Assembly (NCBI RefSeq): GCF_002811945.1
Contig: NZ_NPDX01000001.1
Span: forward strand, 434,001-498,000
DNA from: Leptospira harrisiae
GTDB taxonomy: Bacteria > Spirochaetota > Leptospiria > Leptospirales > Leptospiraceae
Length of the DNA stretch: 64,000 nucleotides
Direction: 5' to 3'
Shown: positions 17,453 through 26,232 of the stretch, in pieces
Layout: each line of letters begins with the position of its first letter
Position numbering within the stretch: the stretch's first letter is position 1
Translations under genes and position numbers: made by a program
The notes under the pieces: model-generated
The model's input: only the letters and a program-made list of their open reading frames with translations
What the model was told of the DNA's origin: nothing
Databases searched by the model: none

Positions 17453-17688
17453 GAAATTTTCCTCCGGGAGAGATTCTGCAATTCGCGCTGGAGGATGTGG
17501 TAAACCTGCATGGAGCAGGTTCCGCAGCCGGTAGAGGCCCTTGTTGTTTCTCTGATTTGTTCCATGGTCACGGCACCCGCATGGATGGCACGGACTAATT
17601 CATCTTCTGTCACCATTCGACATAAACAAACCCGTTTGGGTCTCATGAGGGAATTTAAATCGAAAGGATCCATACCTGAACTATTCAT
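17449..17688 (-). CDS. BFD-like [2Fe-2S]-binding protein
   Basis: A 79-residue protein matching the bacterioferritin-associated ferredoxin (BFD)-like domain. It has CLC at residues ~22-24 with the motif VCLCRMVTEDELVRAI, and TGCGTC at ~53-58, four Cys arranged as C-x-C...C-x2-C for a [2Fe-2S] cluster. Such domains pass electrons or supply iron to a partner. The four-base overlap with the downstream RibD_C reductase suggests the two act together (inference). Confidence 0.85.
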   Translation of the reverse strand: MNSSGMDPFDLNSLMRPKRVCLCRMVTEDELVRAIHAGAVTMEQIRETTRASTGCGTCSMQVYHILQRELQNLSRRKIS

Positions 17689-17757
17689 TTGACAGATTTA
17701 GGAAAGGGAGGGAAACTCTTTAATTACTTTCAACCAAGGAAAATTCTAACACCCTCT

Positions 17758-19113
17758 ATGTCCCAAGACAAAAACCCGGAAGCAAAAAAGAAAAAAAACC
17801 GCGAAATTTTTGGATGGTGTATGTTCGATTTTGCGAACTCCTCCTACACCACAGTCATTATTAGCGTTGTTTATTGTGAAATTTTCACAAGACTCGTCGT
17901 TCCAGCTGAAATTGGATCGGACAATCCGTACCGAATGGGGAATTCCCTTTGGGCCTGGGCACTTGCTGCGTCTTATTTATTTGTGGTAGCCACAGGACCC
18001 ATTTTTGGGGCTATCACTGACTATAGTTCTAAGAAAAAACTGTTTTTATTCCTCAGTTACGTTGGTTGTGTTGTAGCCACTTTTTTACTCTATTACGTGG
18101 AACCGGGAATGGTTTGGTTAGGAATGGTGCTTGTTGCCTTTTCAAACTTTTTCTTTGCCTCTGGCGAAAACTTTGCCTCAAGTTTTTTACCCTTCCTTGG
18201 CTCCAAAGAGGACTTAGGTAAAATTTCAGGTTATGCTTGGGGGATTGGATACTTCGGTGGCATTGGATCTGTGGCTCTTGCGACCACTCTTGGCGATTAC
18301 AGTTTTGAAAATTTCGAAAACTTAAAGTTAGTTGGTCCTTACACTGCAATTTTCTTTTTGATTGCGGCAATTCCTACCTTTCTTTTCTTAAAAGAACCTC
18401 ACTTACCACTTGGTGTTTCGCACAATGTCAATTACTTCAAAATTGGAAAGGATAGGGTAGTCCAAACTCTAAAAGATGCAAGTAAATTCAAAGATTTAAT
18501 GGTGTATTTGGTTTCTTTGTTTTTTACGATGGCCGCTCTTGCCATAGTCATTTCTTTTGCCTTTATTTATGGATCGCAAGAAATTCATATCGAAGCAGAA
18601 CACAAACAAACTATGTTTATTTTTATCCAAATTTTTGCTGCGATTGGAGCCCTTGCTTTTGGCGTCATCCAAGACAGTATTGGTGCCAAAAAAACTTTCA
18701 ACCTAACCCTCGTTCTTTGGCTCGTGACTTGTGCTTTAATTTATTTTGTGCATGATCTTACAAATTTTGCAAATGCAACATTTGGAAAAAATTGGACAGT
18801 GCAATGGGTATTTGTTTTTATCTCTTCTCTTGCAGGGATGGGACTTGGTTCTACCCAATCAGCATCAAGAGCTCTTGTTGGTATCTTTAGTCCCGAATCC
18901 AAATCAGGTGAATTTTTTGGAATGTGGGGACTTTCTGGAAAAATTGCTGCAGCGGCAGGATTATTTCTATTTGGATACATCCAAACACTCGTAACCCTTC
19001 GTAATGCTTTCCTCGTTGTGGCTTTCTTTTATTTTCTCTCGCTAATCATTAACCTTTTTGTGAATGAAGAAAGGGGAGTGGAAGCTGCAAATCGCTTCCA
19101 AGAAAAAACATGA
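17758..19113 (+). CDS. MFS transporter, UMF1/Atg22-like
   Basis: A major-facilitator permease with about twelve membrane helices. The N-terminal EIFGWCMFDFANSSYTTVII and central GSKEDLGKISGYAWGIGYFGG are characteristic of the UMF1 (Atg22-like) family; the C-terminal half has GLGSTQSASRALVGIFSP. In fungi the family exports amino acids from vacuoles; bacterial substrates are unknown. An upstream TTG at 17689 would add 23 hydrophilic residues; ATG 17758 fits the family start better. It overlaps the next small gene by four bases. Confidence 0.87.
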   Translation: MSQDKNPEAKKKKNREIFGWCMFDFANSSYTTVIISVVYCEIFTRLVVPAEIGSDNPYRMGNSLWAWALAASYLFVVATGPIFGAITDYSSKKKLFLFLSYVGCVVATFLLYYVEPGMVWLGMVLVAFSNFFFASGENFASSFLPFLGSKEDLGKISGYAWGIGYFGGIGSVALATTLGDYSFENFENLKLVGPYTAIFFLIAAIPTFLFLKEPHLPLGVSHNVNYFKIGKDRVVQTLKDASKFKDLMVYLVSLFFTMAALAIVISFAFIYGSQEIHIEAEHKQTMFIFIQIFAAIGALAFGVIQDSIGAKKTFNLTLVLWLVTCALIYFVHDLTNFANATFGKNWTVQWVFVFISSLAGMGLGSTQSASRALVGIFSPESKSGEFFGMWGLSGKIAAAAGLFLFGYIQTLVTLRNAFLVVAFFYFLSLIINLFVNEERGVEAANRFQEKT

Positions 19114-19337
19114 TTGTTGAAGACGAGGACGATTTCGAATTACACCAGAGCCAAAGAAATTTGGCTTTGGCAACTATCGACGAACTTATGTTAACAAAGA
19201 TGGATCTTTTGGATGCAGAAAAAAAGGTACCTCGTTTTATTAACAACGCCCTATCTTATTTAAAGAGGAAGTATGTGACTGAGGAGCAAACGATTTCGCA
19301 ACTCCTCATCAGTCGAAGAGAAAAGCAGCAGAACTAG
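19110..19337 (+). CDS. Small hypothetical protein
   Basis: A 75-residue acidic/helical protein (MIVEDEDDFELHQSQRNLAL...) without membrane segment or known domain. The start overlaps the MFS stop (ATGA), which supports translation as the second gene of that operon. The tail overlaps the convergent gene by four bases. Function unknown. Confidence 0.6.
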   Translation: MIVEDEDDFELHQSQRNLALATIDELMLTKMDLLDAEKKVPRFINNALSYLKRKYVTEEQTISQLLISRREKQQN

Positions 19338-20143
19338 TTTGTGTTGTAATCCAAAATTTTTGTAATCATTTGTTTTTGGTCTAACTCAATGTTACGTAGT
19401 TTGAATGCTGTTTGTTTGGAGATTTTACGTAACATCTTTTTGTAAGATCTCATGATATGTTTTTGTTTGTCATAAGGTAGTGGATCTTTTTCGTCATTGA
19501 GAACCATAGCAATATCTGGTTCCGCTGGTTGCACAGGATCATTTGGCCAAATGGTATCGGAAGTTAGGGATCTGTAGTATTCCAATCGAATATCAGAGTT
19601 TGTATCTAACTTTGCTTCTCCCTTTTCATCTTTTTCTGTACTTTCCGATCTTGGCGTAGGATTTACTAAACGTCTCATTTCTTTTACATGGATGGTTCCA
19701 TCCGCGTTCACCCGACGAAAGGTTAAAATGATTTTATCTAAGTCGCTAAAATCCTCTTTGGGATAAATGTAAGCAATTCCATCGTATAAAAAAACTGTCG
19801 GATAATCAATGTAAGACTGCCCTTGCGGAAGTTTGATTTCCAAATATGGTTTTCCATCTTTGTCTTTTTTATAAAGTTCTTTGTGTTCTTCAGGTGTATG
19901 CGCCAAGTATTGGGCTGCTGTTTTATCTACGCCTAACTCTTGGAGCTTTTTTATTTTTTTCAGATTTCCAATGATATCTGAGTGAAGGGTGTCGATTTCG
20001 TTATCACCAAACCCGTTTTTTCTTTGTAGATCGATTTGTTTTTGGGTCTCACGTTCCTTCAAGGTAGCAGAAGCCGGTTTCTCAGCAGAAAGAGCTGAAA
20101 TTCCAAGTAGGAAAGCGAGAGCGATGGAGAATCGTAGAATCAT
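19334..20143 (-). CDS. Putative exported protein, function unknown
   Basis: A 269-residue protein with a signal peptide (about 1-20, cleavage after ALSA). The N-terminal mature region is helical (residues 25-95). A beta-rich part follows (FLYDGIAYIYPK; DKIILTFRRVNADGTIHV), then an acidic Ser/Glu/Lys linker and a basic C-terminal helix (KQKHIMRSYKKMLRKISKQT). A periplasmic structural role is plausible, but I cannot match it to a named family from memory. Confidence 0.7.
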   Translation of the reverse strand: MILRFSIALAFLLGISALSAEKPASATLKERETQKQIDLQRKNGFGDNEIDTLHSDIIGNLKKIKKLQELGVDKTAAQYLAHTPEEHKELYKKDKDGKPYLEIKLPQGQSYIDYPTVFLYDGIAYIYPKEDFSDLDKIILTFRRVNADGTIHVKEMRRLVNPTPRSESTEKDEKGEAKLDTNSDIRLEYYRSLTSDTIWPNDPVQPAEPDIAMVLNDEKDPLPYDKQKHIMRSYKKMLRKISKQTAFKLRNIELDQKQMITKILDYNTN

Positions 20144-20212
20144 GACGTACCTCAGGGAATTCTGTCTTTTATAGTATCGAATCCTTCCTTGTCGATTCTT
20201 GAATGGACTGAC

Positions 20213-21259
20213 TCAGATTTTTCTTGCAGAAAAAAAACGTAATAAGGACTGAAAGAGGTCCTGCTCCGCTTCTTTGGCTTTGGGAATGAGACCGGTCAAT
20301 TGGATGTAACCGTGGACAAGGGATGGGAAAAGCCTTTCTTCTACCTTTACCCCAGCGGATTGCAAGTGTTTGGCATAGGTTTCCCCTTCTTCACGGAGAG
20401 GGTCGTAACCCGCAACTCCAATGTAGGTAGGTGGGAGGCCTTTCAGCTCTTTTGGATCCGCCAAAACTGGGGAATTATTGTGTAAAAGTCGATCTTTGGG
20501 ATTGGGAAGGTAGTTCTGGATGAACCATCTCATCAGTGATCTTGTCAGGACATACCCTTCTCCGAAGAGTTCATACGTTTCAGATTCTTTCGCTGTATCA
20601 AGCATTGGGTACAATAGTGCCTGGAAAACTGGAACTGGGACTTTGTCTTTTTTGGCTCGGAGGCAAAGTGAGGTGGCAAGTAATGCCCCCGCACTATCTC
20701 CGCAGACGGCGATCGCATTTGGAGATCCTCCAAAAAGATAGGCAGTATTGCGAACATATTGATAAGCAAGCCAAACATCGTCGTGAGCTGCAGGGTATGG
20801 GTGTTCCGGTGCCAAACGGTAATCCACTGCAACGACGATACTTTTTGTGTAATGAGACATTTTACGGCAAAAGTTATCATGTGTTTCTAAATTACCAATG
20901 GTGAGTCCTCCGCCATGGAAAAAAAGTATCGTGGGAAGATTTCTTTTTTGTGGGTTTGCGTTGTAGACTCGGATGGGAATGAAAGAGGCACTAGGAGTGG
21001 GAATGAGTTTGTCTTCGATATGAGCAATCGGAAATTCTGGCTCATCGAAGATCCGCATTTGATCGCGGTAATGCCTACGTGCCTTTTCTGGACTCATTTG
21101 TTCCATTTTTGGTAGGAACTTCGCAATGTTACATGCTAAAGCACAACGTGGATCCAATTGGTTGGTTTCCGGTTGGTTGTTCTTTCGAACCAAAGTGGAA
21201 ATCCAATGTTCCGGTAACGAAAAGACAAGCTGTGCGACTGATTTTTTGATACCTAACAT
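20213..21259 (-). CDS. Alpha/beta hydrolase, HSL-type esterase
   Basis: A 348-residue member of the hormone-sensitive-lipase-like esterase family. It has the oxyanion motif FFHGGGLTIGN, YRLAPEHPYPAAHDD, the nucleophile Ser in GDSAGAL, the acid in YDPLREEGE and the catalytic His in SLVHGYI. All triad residues are intact, so it should hydrolyse short acyl esters; the natural substrate is unknown. Its ATG shares one base with the stop of the DUF2779 gene (TAATG), placing it as the third gene of the WYL operon. Confidence 0.88.
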   Translation of the reverse strand: MLGIKKSVAQLVFSLPEHWISTLVRKNNQPETNQLDPRCALACNIAKFLPKMEQMSPEKARRHYRDQMRIFDEPEFPIAHIEDKLIPTPSASFIPIRVYNANPQKRNLPTILFFHGGGLTIGNLETHDNFCRKMSHYTKSIVVAVDYRLAPEHPYPAAHDDVWLAYQYVRNTAYLFGGSPNAIAVCGDSAGALLATSLCLRAKKDKVPVPVFQALLYPMLDTAKESETYELFGEGYVLTRSLMRWFIQNYLPNPKDRLLHNNSPVLADPKELKGLPPTYIGVAGYDPLREEGETYAKHLQSAGVKVEERLFPSLVHGYIQLTGLIPKAKEAEQDLFQSLLRFFSARKI

Positions 21260-22764
21260 TAAATAACCGATAATCTTTCTTGTAACATTCTATAGATTAA
21301 AAACAAACCATAACTATCAAGTTTGCAATAAGCTATCAAATCCTCCAGAACACGTTTTTTTTCTTCGGCTGTCACCTGCTTTTTTATCAATCTTAAATAT
21401 TGGTAATTTGCATCTTGCCCCTCTCGAATGGAAAGGCCTCCGTGACTTTCTGTACTAAAACAAGGCAGTATTTCCTTCAATGATGCTTTACCATTTTGGC
21501 CGGGATGGTAGATCCAAAGTTTTTTAAAGGGCATTGCAAGGTCGATAAACATCGATTTGACTCTTTCCCAGAACTCTAAAAACTCAGGGAAGGCAGTTGC
21601 TGTCTCTTGGATGATGAGTTTTTCAAAGAAATCATTGAAGGAGAAGATGGTGATCCCTTCTGGTAAGTCTTTTTGTAACTGAGTCATCACTGGAAAACGA
21701 GGATCTGTTCCCAGATCTTCGTGTAGATAGGTTTTATGTGTTAGTGTGTCTGATTCTGGATCCCAAATGTGTAAGGAATACAAGTAAGGAATGTGTTGGA
21801 AGGGCTTTGTTTGGGGATACAATGGGATATAGGGATTGATTGATTCAAAATCTAAAAAAGCAACAGATTTTGTCACATTAGAAAAGTAAGATTCGAAGGC
21901 TTTTCGATCAAAGTAAATATTTCCAGTAATATGAGCTTGTTTTTGTATCTTTTGGATGGGCGAAAGTTCTGAATCAGGAACTGTTTCGTACGAATTGTAA
22001 CCCAAGGCAAACCATTGTTTGGCTAATTCGGAGCTGTCTCGGAAATCAAAGATTTCTTTGGCATTTTCTTTTCCTTTTGCACAATGACTTGGAGACAAGC
22101 AGGTTTTGAGTGACCGGCAACCGGGTTTGGATTCCAAAAAAGAATACAGTACAGTTTGTTCGTTTGTTCTATCTAATTCTTCTTGAAACTGTCTCCATTC
22201 TTCTTCTCTAGTTCCGAGTTCTGAATCCATTCTTGGAGTTATGTCTTCAATGAGTAGGTAGTCTTCCGGTTGGATTGGACCACCAGGATAAAGATATTTG
22301 GTTTGGATACGAATGAGTTTGTATCCTAGAATGTTTAGAGACATTCCTTCCGCCACTTGTTTGTGGAAAAACATAGAACGCATAATGTCTTGTTTGATGG
22401 AACCAATGGGTCGGAAATCCCATAGAATCCAACCTGCACGTTCGTTGTCGTATTCTAAGTATTCAACGGTGGACACAAATTTCCCAAAACGAAGGTGGGC
22501 ATGGAAAATTGATTTTTTTTCTAAAATTAAATGTTCTGTTTTTTTGAAACTTTCTTCTTTTTCGAGTGTTTTATCGATAATTGCCGAGTTTTGAAACTGG
22601 TTTCTACAAAGTTGCAGAAAGTCAGTCCATTCCAGATAACCACCGTAAGATGTAGTAGATGGTTTTTGAACGATTCCATCTTTTATTAAATGGAACGCAT
22701 TGTTACATCTTAAGTATTGTAAATACTGAGATTTGGTGATTGGGGTCAGCTTTTGATCAAACAA
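21259..22764 (-). CDS. DUF2779 protein (Cas4-like plus DEDD exonuclease-like)
   Basis: A DUF2779 protein of about 500 residues. It opens with TPITKSQYLQYLRC, whose Cys plus three later Cys (CRSLKTCLSPSHC) form a Cas4/AddB-like iron-sulfur pattern around a PD-(D/E)xK-type domain. The C-terminal half is RNase H-like: AFLDFES, FNDFFEK, GKASLKEILP and YCKLD line up with DEDD exonuclease motifs. The family's E-x-K strand reads WDFRP here, so the first nuclease may be inactive. TTG at 22764, overlapping the WYL stop by eight bases, fits the family start; the only upstream ATG (22875) would overlap WYL by 119 bases. Confidence 0.8.
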   Translation of the reverse strand: MFDQKLTPITKSQYLQYLRCNNAFHLIKDGIVQKPSTTSYGGYLEWTDFLQLCRNQFQNSAIIDKTLEKEESFKKTEHLILEKKSIFHAHLRFGKFVSTVEYLEYDNERAGWILWDFRPIGSIKQDIMRSMFFHKQVAEGMSLNILGYKLIRIQTKYLYPGGPIQPEDYLLIEDITPRMDSELGTREEEWRQFQEELDRTNEQTVLYSFLESKPGCRSLKTCLSPSHCAKGKENAKEIFDFRDSSELAKQWFALGYNSYETVPDSELSPIQKIQKQAHITGNIYFDRKAFESYFSNVTKSVAFLDFESINPYIPLYPQTKPFQHIPYLYSLHIWDPESDTLTHKTYLHEDLGTDPRFPVMTQLQKDLPEGITIFSFNDFFEKLIIQETATAFPEFLEFWERVKSMFIDLAMPFKKLWIYHPGQNGKASLKEILPCFSTESHGGLSIREGQDANYQYLRLIKKQVTAEEKKRVLEDLIAYCKLDSYGLFLIYRMLQERLSVI

Positions 22765-23749
22765 ACTGATACAATTTTTCCCATTGGTTTGTATAGGATT
22801 GGAATGTTTCTTTCCAAACTTCCGAGGTAGCGACAAGAGCTTCCGGGGAAAGGACAAAAAATTGAAATAGGGCATTTTGGTTTGTGGTCCTGACTCGGTA
22901 TTCGTTATTTACTTTTTCGAAATTTGACCCTTCTAAAAACAATTTCCAACGATCCTCATATTCGGGATGGATTTGAATTGTAATTTCTGATTCTGGATGT
23001 TTGGAGAGTAACAAAGGATGAAAATTTAAATCTTCTTTTGTAATTTTAAGATTGGATTGGAATTCTTCTTTGGATTCTTTTTTGACTGTAATTTTAGGGA
23101 GGATGAATCTTCGTAATGACTTTTTACCTCGGTCATACGCCAGTAAATAGAAGTCTGTAGTATTCTTTCGAACGAGTCTGTAGGGTTCTATGGTCCTTTC
23201 TTTTTCTTCAAAACCGTATTGGATAGTGAGCGCTCGTTTGTCTTTGATAGCCTGAAGGATTTTTTCGGTATGAGAAGAATCGAAAGTTTCTTCTGTTTCT
23301 GAATTTACTTTTGGTTGTTTTGCAAATTTGGGAATGAGATCCAAATGATGGGAAAATAACTTTTGTGAAAGGCTTATCCCTTCGGTGCTAGGTTCGGTAG
23401 CAAACAAAACCTGTGAAAGATATTCTAACTCTTCTTTGGTGAACTTTAGTGTGCGATCGATGGATTCTTTTTCTAAATAATAAGGAAAATAGTCTTCTGA
23501 TTGGTAACCAAACTGAGCCACTTTGATATTAAATCCAAGGCTCTTTAATTGGTTTAGATCTCTATAAAGTTTTTTACGATCTGATTCGATATCCTCGTTT
23601 TTATAGAACCGAGGCATGATATTACGAAATTTTTGGAAACTAATTCCTTTGGGTTCACGGAGTAGATTGAAGAGCAAAGCGAAGAGACGAACTTCCGTCT
23701 CATTCATTTTTTTCACTTCGATCATTGGAAAGTCTTCAAAAGAAGTCAT
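22757..23749 (-). CDS. WYL-domain transcriptional regulator
   Basis: A 330-residue protein with an N-terminal winged helix (about 10-75: LFALLFNLLREPKGISFQKF... RKKLYRDLNQLKSLGFNI) and a WYL domain (about 165-260, including ALTIQYG, IEPYRLVRKNTTDFYLLAYD and RRFILPKI), followed by the WCX extension. WYL proteins sense nucleic acid or nucleotide ligands and often control defence or DNA-repair genes. ATG at 23749 with GGAAG ahead is chosen; the open frame upstream to 24067 runs across a divergent gene and looks non-coding. It heads the operon with DUF2779 and the esterase. Confidence 0.85.
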   Translation of the reverse strand: MTSFEDFPMIEVKKMNETEVRLFALLFNLLREPKGISFQKFRNIMPRFYKNEDIESDRKKLYRDLNQLKSLGFNIKVAQFGYQSEDYFPYYLEKESIDRTLKFTKEELEYLSQVLFATEPSTEGISLSQKLFSHHLDLIPKFAKQPKVNSETEETFDSSHTEKILQAIKDKRALTIQYGFEEKERTIEPYRLVRKNTTDFYLLAYDRGKKSLRRFILPKITVKKESKEEFQSNLKITKEDLNFHPLLLSKHPESEITIQIHPEYEDRWKLFLEGSNFEKVNNEYRVRTTNQNALFQFFVLSPEALVATSEVWKETFQSYTNQWEKLYQFV

Positions 23750-23812
23750 ATCTTCCCAAATTGTTTGTTTTTTTGATTCCGAAAAGTAGAAAATGAAAAA
23801 AACTGGAAAAGA

Positions 23813-24577
23813 ATGCGAACCATTGGACTCCTTCTTATCCTTCCTTTTTTTCTGCAATGTGCCACTTATTGGAAAAATCGTAAAAACGATTTCCAAGACA
23901 TAGTCACTGTTGGCGCGGAAACACCGATGTATGGAGCTGCCCTTAAAGTAGGGCCATTGCCTATCGGTTTTGTTTTCCAAGGTGGAGAATCTGAGATGGG
24001 TAAAAAAGATTTGGGTCGTGGAGTGGGCCTTCGGGGAGGGCAATTTGGCACATACCATTCCCAACAACTCGTCTTTGGTATATTAGGTGGTGAAAGCTTT
24101 CATTCCGGATTGCCACTTTTGGACGCTAAAGGGAATTGGCTTGTTGATAAAAAAGGAATCCCTCTTACTAGCGACGAACGTGCCAATGTAAAAAGTTATA
24201 AGATGCGTTATTACTCTTATATTTATGATCCGGTCAAAGATCGAAAGAGAAGAAAAAAGGAACATTTTCGTCGTGAGTTAACAAAAGACATTGTTGCCTC
24301 TACTGGCCAAAAAGAATTTTTAGTCTACTTACCTGAGGAAGATTTAAAACCTTTTGGATATCCACCTGGATATTCTTGGAATGTAGAAGTGACAGCTGGT
24401 GTTTATGGTGGGGCTAGACTTGGATTTAATGTTGCGGAAGCTTTTGATTTTTTATTAGGATTTACCACCGTTGATTTGTTAGATGATGATGTGGAAGGAA
24501 AAGTCAAACCAAGTTTCCCTGGTTTTCCTTTTCCCGCTCCTACCGATGCGGAAACAGATTCTACATCAGATGAATGA
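23813..24577 (+). CDS. Putative lipoprotein, function unknown
   Basis: A 254-residue protein with a short lipoprotein signal (GLLLILPFFLQC, Cys at about 16). Gly-rich segments near the start of the mature part (VGAETPMYGAALKVGPLPIGF, GVGLRGGQFGTY) and near the C-terminus (GVYGGARLGFNVAEAFDFLLGF) resemble beta-strand hairpins that could contact the outer membrane. The tail is acidic and Pro-rich. ATG 23813 has GGAAAAG as ribosome site. It diverges from the WYL gene. No named family recognised. Confidence 0.75.
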   Translation: MRTIGLLLILPFFLQCATYWKNRKNDFQDIVTVGAETPMYGAALKVGPLPIGFVFQGGESEMGKKDLGRGVGLRGGQFGTYHSQQLVFGILGGESFHSGLPLLDAKGNWLVDKKGIPLTSDERANVKSYKMRYYSYIYDPVKDRKRRKKEHFRRELTKDIVASTGQKEFLVYLPEEDLKPFGYPPGYSWNVEVTAGVYGGARLGFNVAEAFDFLLGFTTVDLLDDDVEGKVKPSFPGFPFPAPTDAETDSTSDE

Positions 24578-24579
24578 TT

Positions 24580-24942
24580 TTATAGTTTAAAATCTTTTGC
24601 AGTAATTTTGTTTTTGGGATCAAATGTGAGCTTCAAAAACTTTTCTACTGTATCTGGTTTTTCTTTTAAAGTGTAATACTGTTCTGGAACATCACGGTCT
24701 TCAGCAAAATACCATACCATCACAGTTCCACTTGGATCAGATGATTTTTCTGTCGATTTGCCAAGAACAGCTTCTGTTTTTACCAAACCATCCCCCACTT
24801 TAATCATATCGATTTCTAATTTGCGAAGTGCCGTGTGTGGATGAACTTTAGTGCTTCCAGCTTGTACTTTGTTTCCTGATGTACAGGAAACTAAAAACAA
24901 AACGGAAGCGAGTGTGCTGAGAATCAAAAGTTTTTTGATCAT
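24580..24942 (-). CDS. Small lipoprotein with BamE/SmpA-like fold
   Basis: A 120-residue lipoprotein with lipobox LVSC (Cys ~20). The mature part has the helix-turn VGDGLVKTEAVLGKST, then VMVWYFAED and a final FLKLTFDPKNKI strand, a pattern like the BamE/SmpA fold (helices packed on a three-stranded sheet). BamE proteins assist outer-membrane protein assembly, but many lipoproteins share this fold, so function is open. It lies 33 bases after the MFS gene on the same strand. Confidence 0.72.
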   Translation of the reverse strand: MIKKLLILSTLASVLFLVSCTSGNKVQAGSTKVHPHTALRKLEIDMIKVGDGLVKTEAVLGKSTEKSSDPSGTVMVWYFAEDRDVPEQYYTLKEKPDTVEKFLKLTFDPKNKITAKDFKL

Positions 24943-24975
24943 AAACCCTTACCTTAGATGGACTAAGGAAAGATT

Positions 24976-26229
24976 CTACAGGATGGGATCAGGGTTGGCA
25001 AGTGATATCTTTTCTCTTTCTTCATCGATTCGGTTCATTTTTCCCAAAATCTTTTTGAAAAATGGAATGGTTAAAAAAACGAGTCCTATCTCCAAAAAAC
25101 CAAAGAAAAAAGAAAGTGCAGAAAAACTATAAGCAGGTGGCAAAATTGATTCAAAGACCAATTGCATTTGTACAGACACCACGGGCCCAAGCATAAAACC
25201 AAGAGAACCCACTCCCGTAAAAGCGGACATCGTGGTAGCAGTTAGTCCTGGTTTAGACATTTTACTCGCAAGCATCATGGAAGGAACAAACATCACACCA
25301 GCACCAATTCCACAGATGAGTAAAAATGTAAATAGGTACCAATATTCATTGGTGGTTCCCGATAACCCGAGAAAAATTCCATAAATGGTGGACCCAACAA
25401 GTACAAGTGGTAAAACGCCTGTTTTGCGAGAAAGTAGAGCTGATGGATAGGAGAGTAAACTCATAGGAAAAAGTACAAGTCCTAAGAAAACTCCGAGCAT
25501 TCCAGGGTGGAAGGCGAGTGTTTCTCGTAAGTGTATATTAAAGGAAGAAATAATAAAACCAACAGTAAAACGGTCGATAAAGTTAAATAAAAACGGAACA
25601 AACAAAAATGGGTTTTCGAAAATGGCAACTTTTAAGTCACTCAGCTTAAAATCTTTTGATTTATGGATTCCTTTGTCTTTTAACATGAGTAAACTCATTA
25701 ATCCAACAAAGATGAGGATTCCCGAACCTACATAAAATGGCAAAAGAGGATTCTTTCTTCCTAGAATTCCCAGTGGCATTCCAAAAGCTCCACCCAGGGA
25801 TAAAAACATCCCCGTGATCCCCATAAGGATTCCTTTGCCATAGTAACGTTTGTTCTCCGGATCATTTTCGCGATCCGCTGCGGAACTAAGTAAAAGCCCA
25901 ATGATAAAGATATGAGCGGCACCTTCTAGGAATCTTAAAAATAGAAAAAGTCCCATATCGGTGACAATGGTGAGTAAATAAAAAAGTCCAGCGTCCAAAA
26001 AACAGAAAAAACTTATGAAGTACTTTCTGTTTTTAAAACGATCAGAAATGATTCCCGCAACCGGTGCAAAAAGAAAGGAACCAAGCATGGGAATACTTGT
26101 AAAATACGCAACTTCCCAATTGGAACCGAGCAACCGATCCTTTACAACATCCTTTACTACCGGCACAATCATTGTAACCGGTAACATAGATAAAAAAACT
26201 AAAGTGACTAAAGTATACGGGAATCCCAA
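24976..26229 (-). CDS. MFS transporter
   Basis: A 417-residue major-facilitator permease with twelve hydrophobic helices. The loop 2-3 motif is seen as GIISDRFKNRKYF. The start is TTG at 26229, three bases after the heme oxygenase stop, with GCAGG as ribosome site inside the end of that gene; the next ATG would remove most of helix 1. Because it is coupled to heme oxygenase it may export a heme breakdown product or handle an iron-related compound (inference from position only). Confidence 0.85.
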   Translation of the reverse strand: MGFPYTLVTLVFLSMLPVTMIVPVVKDVVKDRLLGSNWEVAYFTSIPMLGSFLFAPVAGIISDRFKNRKYFISFFCFLDAGLFYLLTIVTDMGLFLFLRFLEGAAHIFIIGLLLSSAADRENDPENKRYYGKGILMGITGMFLSLGGAFGMPLGILGRKNPLLPFYVGSGILIFVGLMSLLMLKDKGIHKSKDFKLSDLKVAIFENPFLFVPFLFNFIDRFTVGFIISSFNIHLRETLAFHPGMLGVFLGLVLFPMSLLSYPSALLSRKTGVLPLVLVGSTIYGIFLGLSGTTNEYWYLFTFLLICGIGAGVMFVPSMMLASKMSKPGLTATTMSAFTGVGSLGFMLGPVVSVQMQLVFESILPPAYSFSALSFFFGFLEIGLVFLTIPFFKKILGKMNRIDEEREKISLANPDPIL

Positions 26230-26232
26230 AAA

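Noticed and set aside
23750..24067. N-terminal extension of the WYL frame
   Set aside because: The extra residues do not resemble a regulator and cover the start of a divergent lipoprotein gene; ATG 23749 has a good ribosome site.
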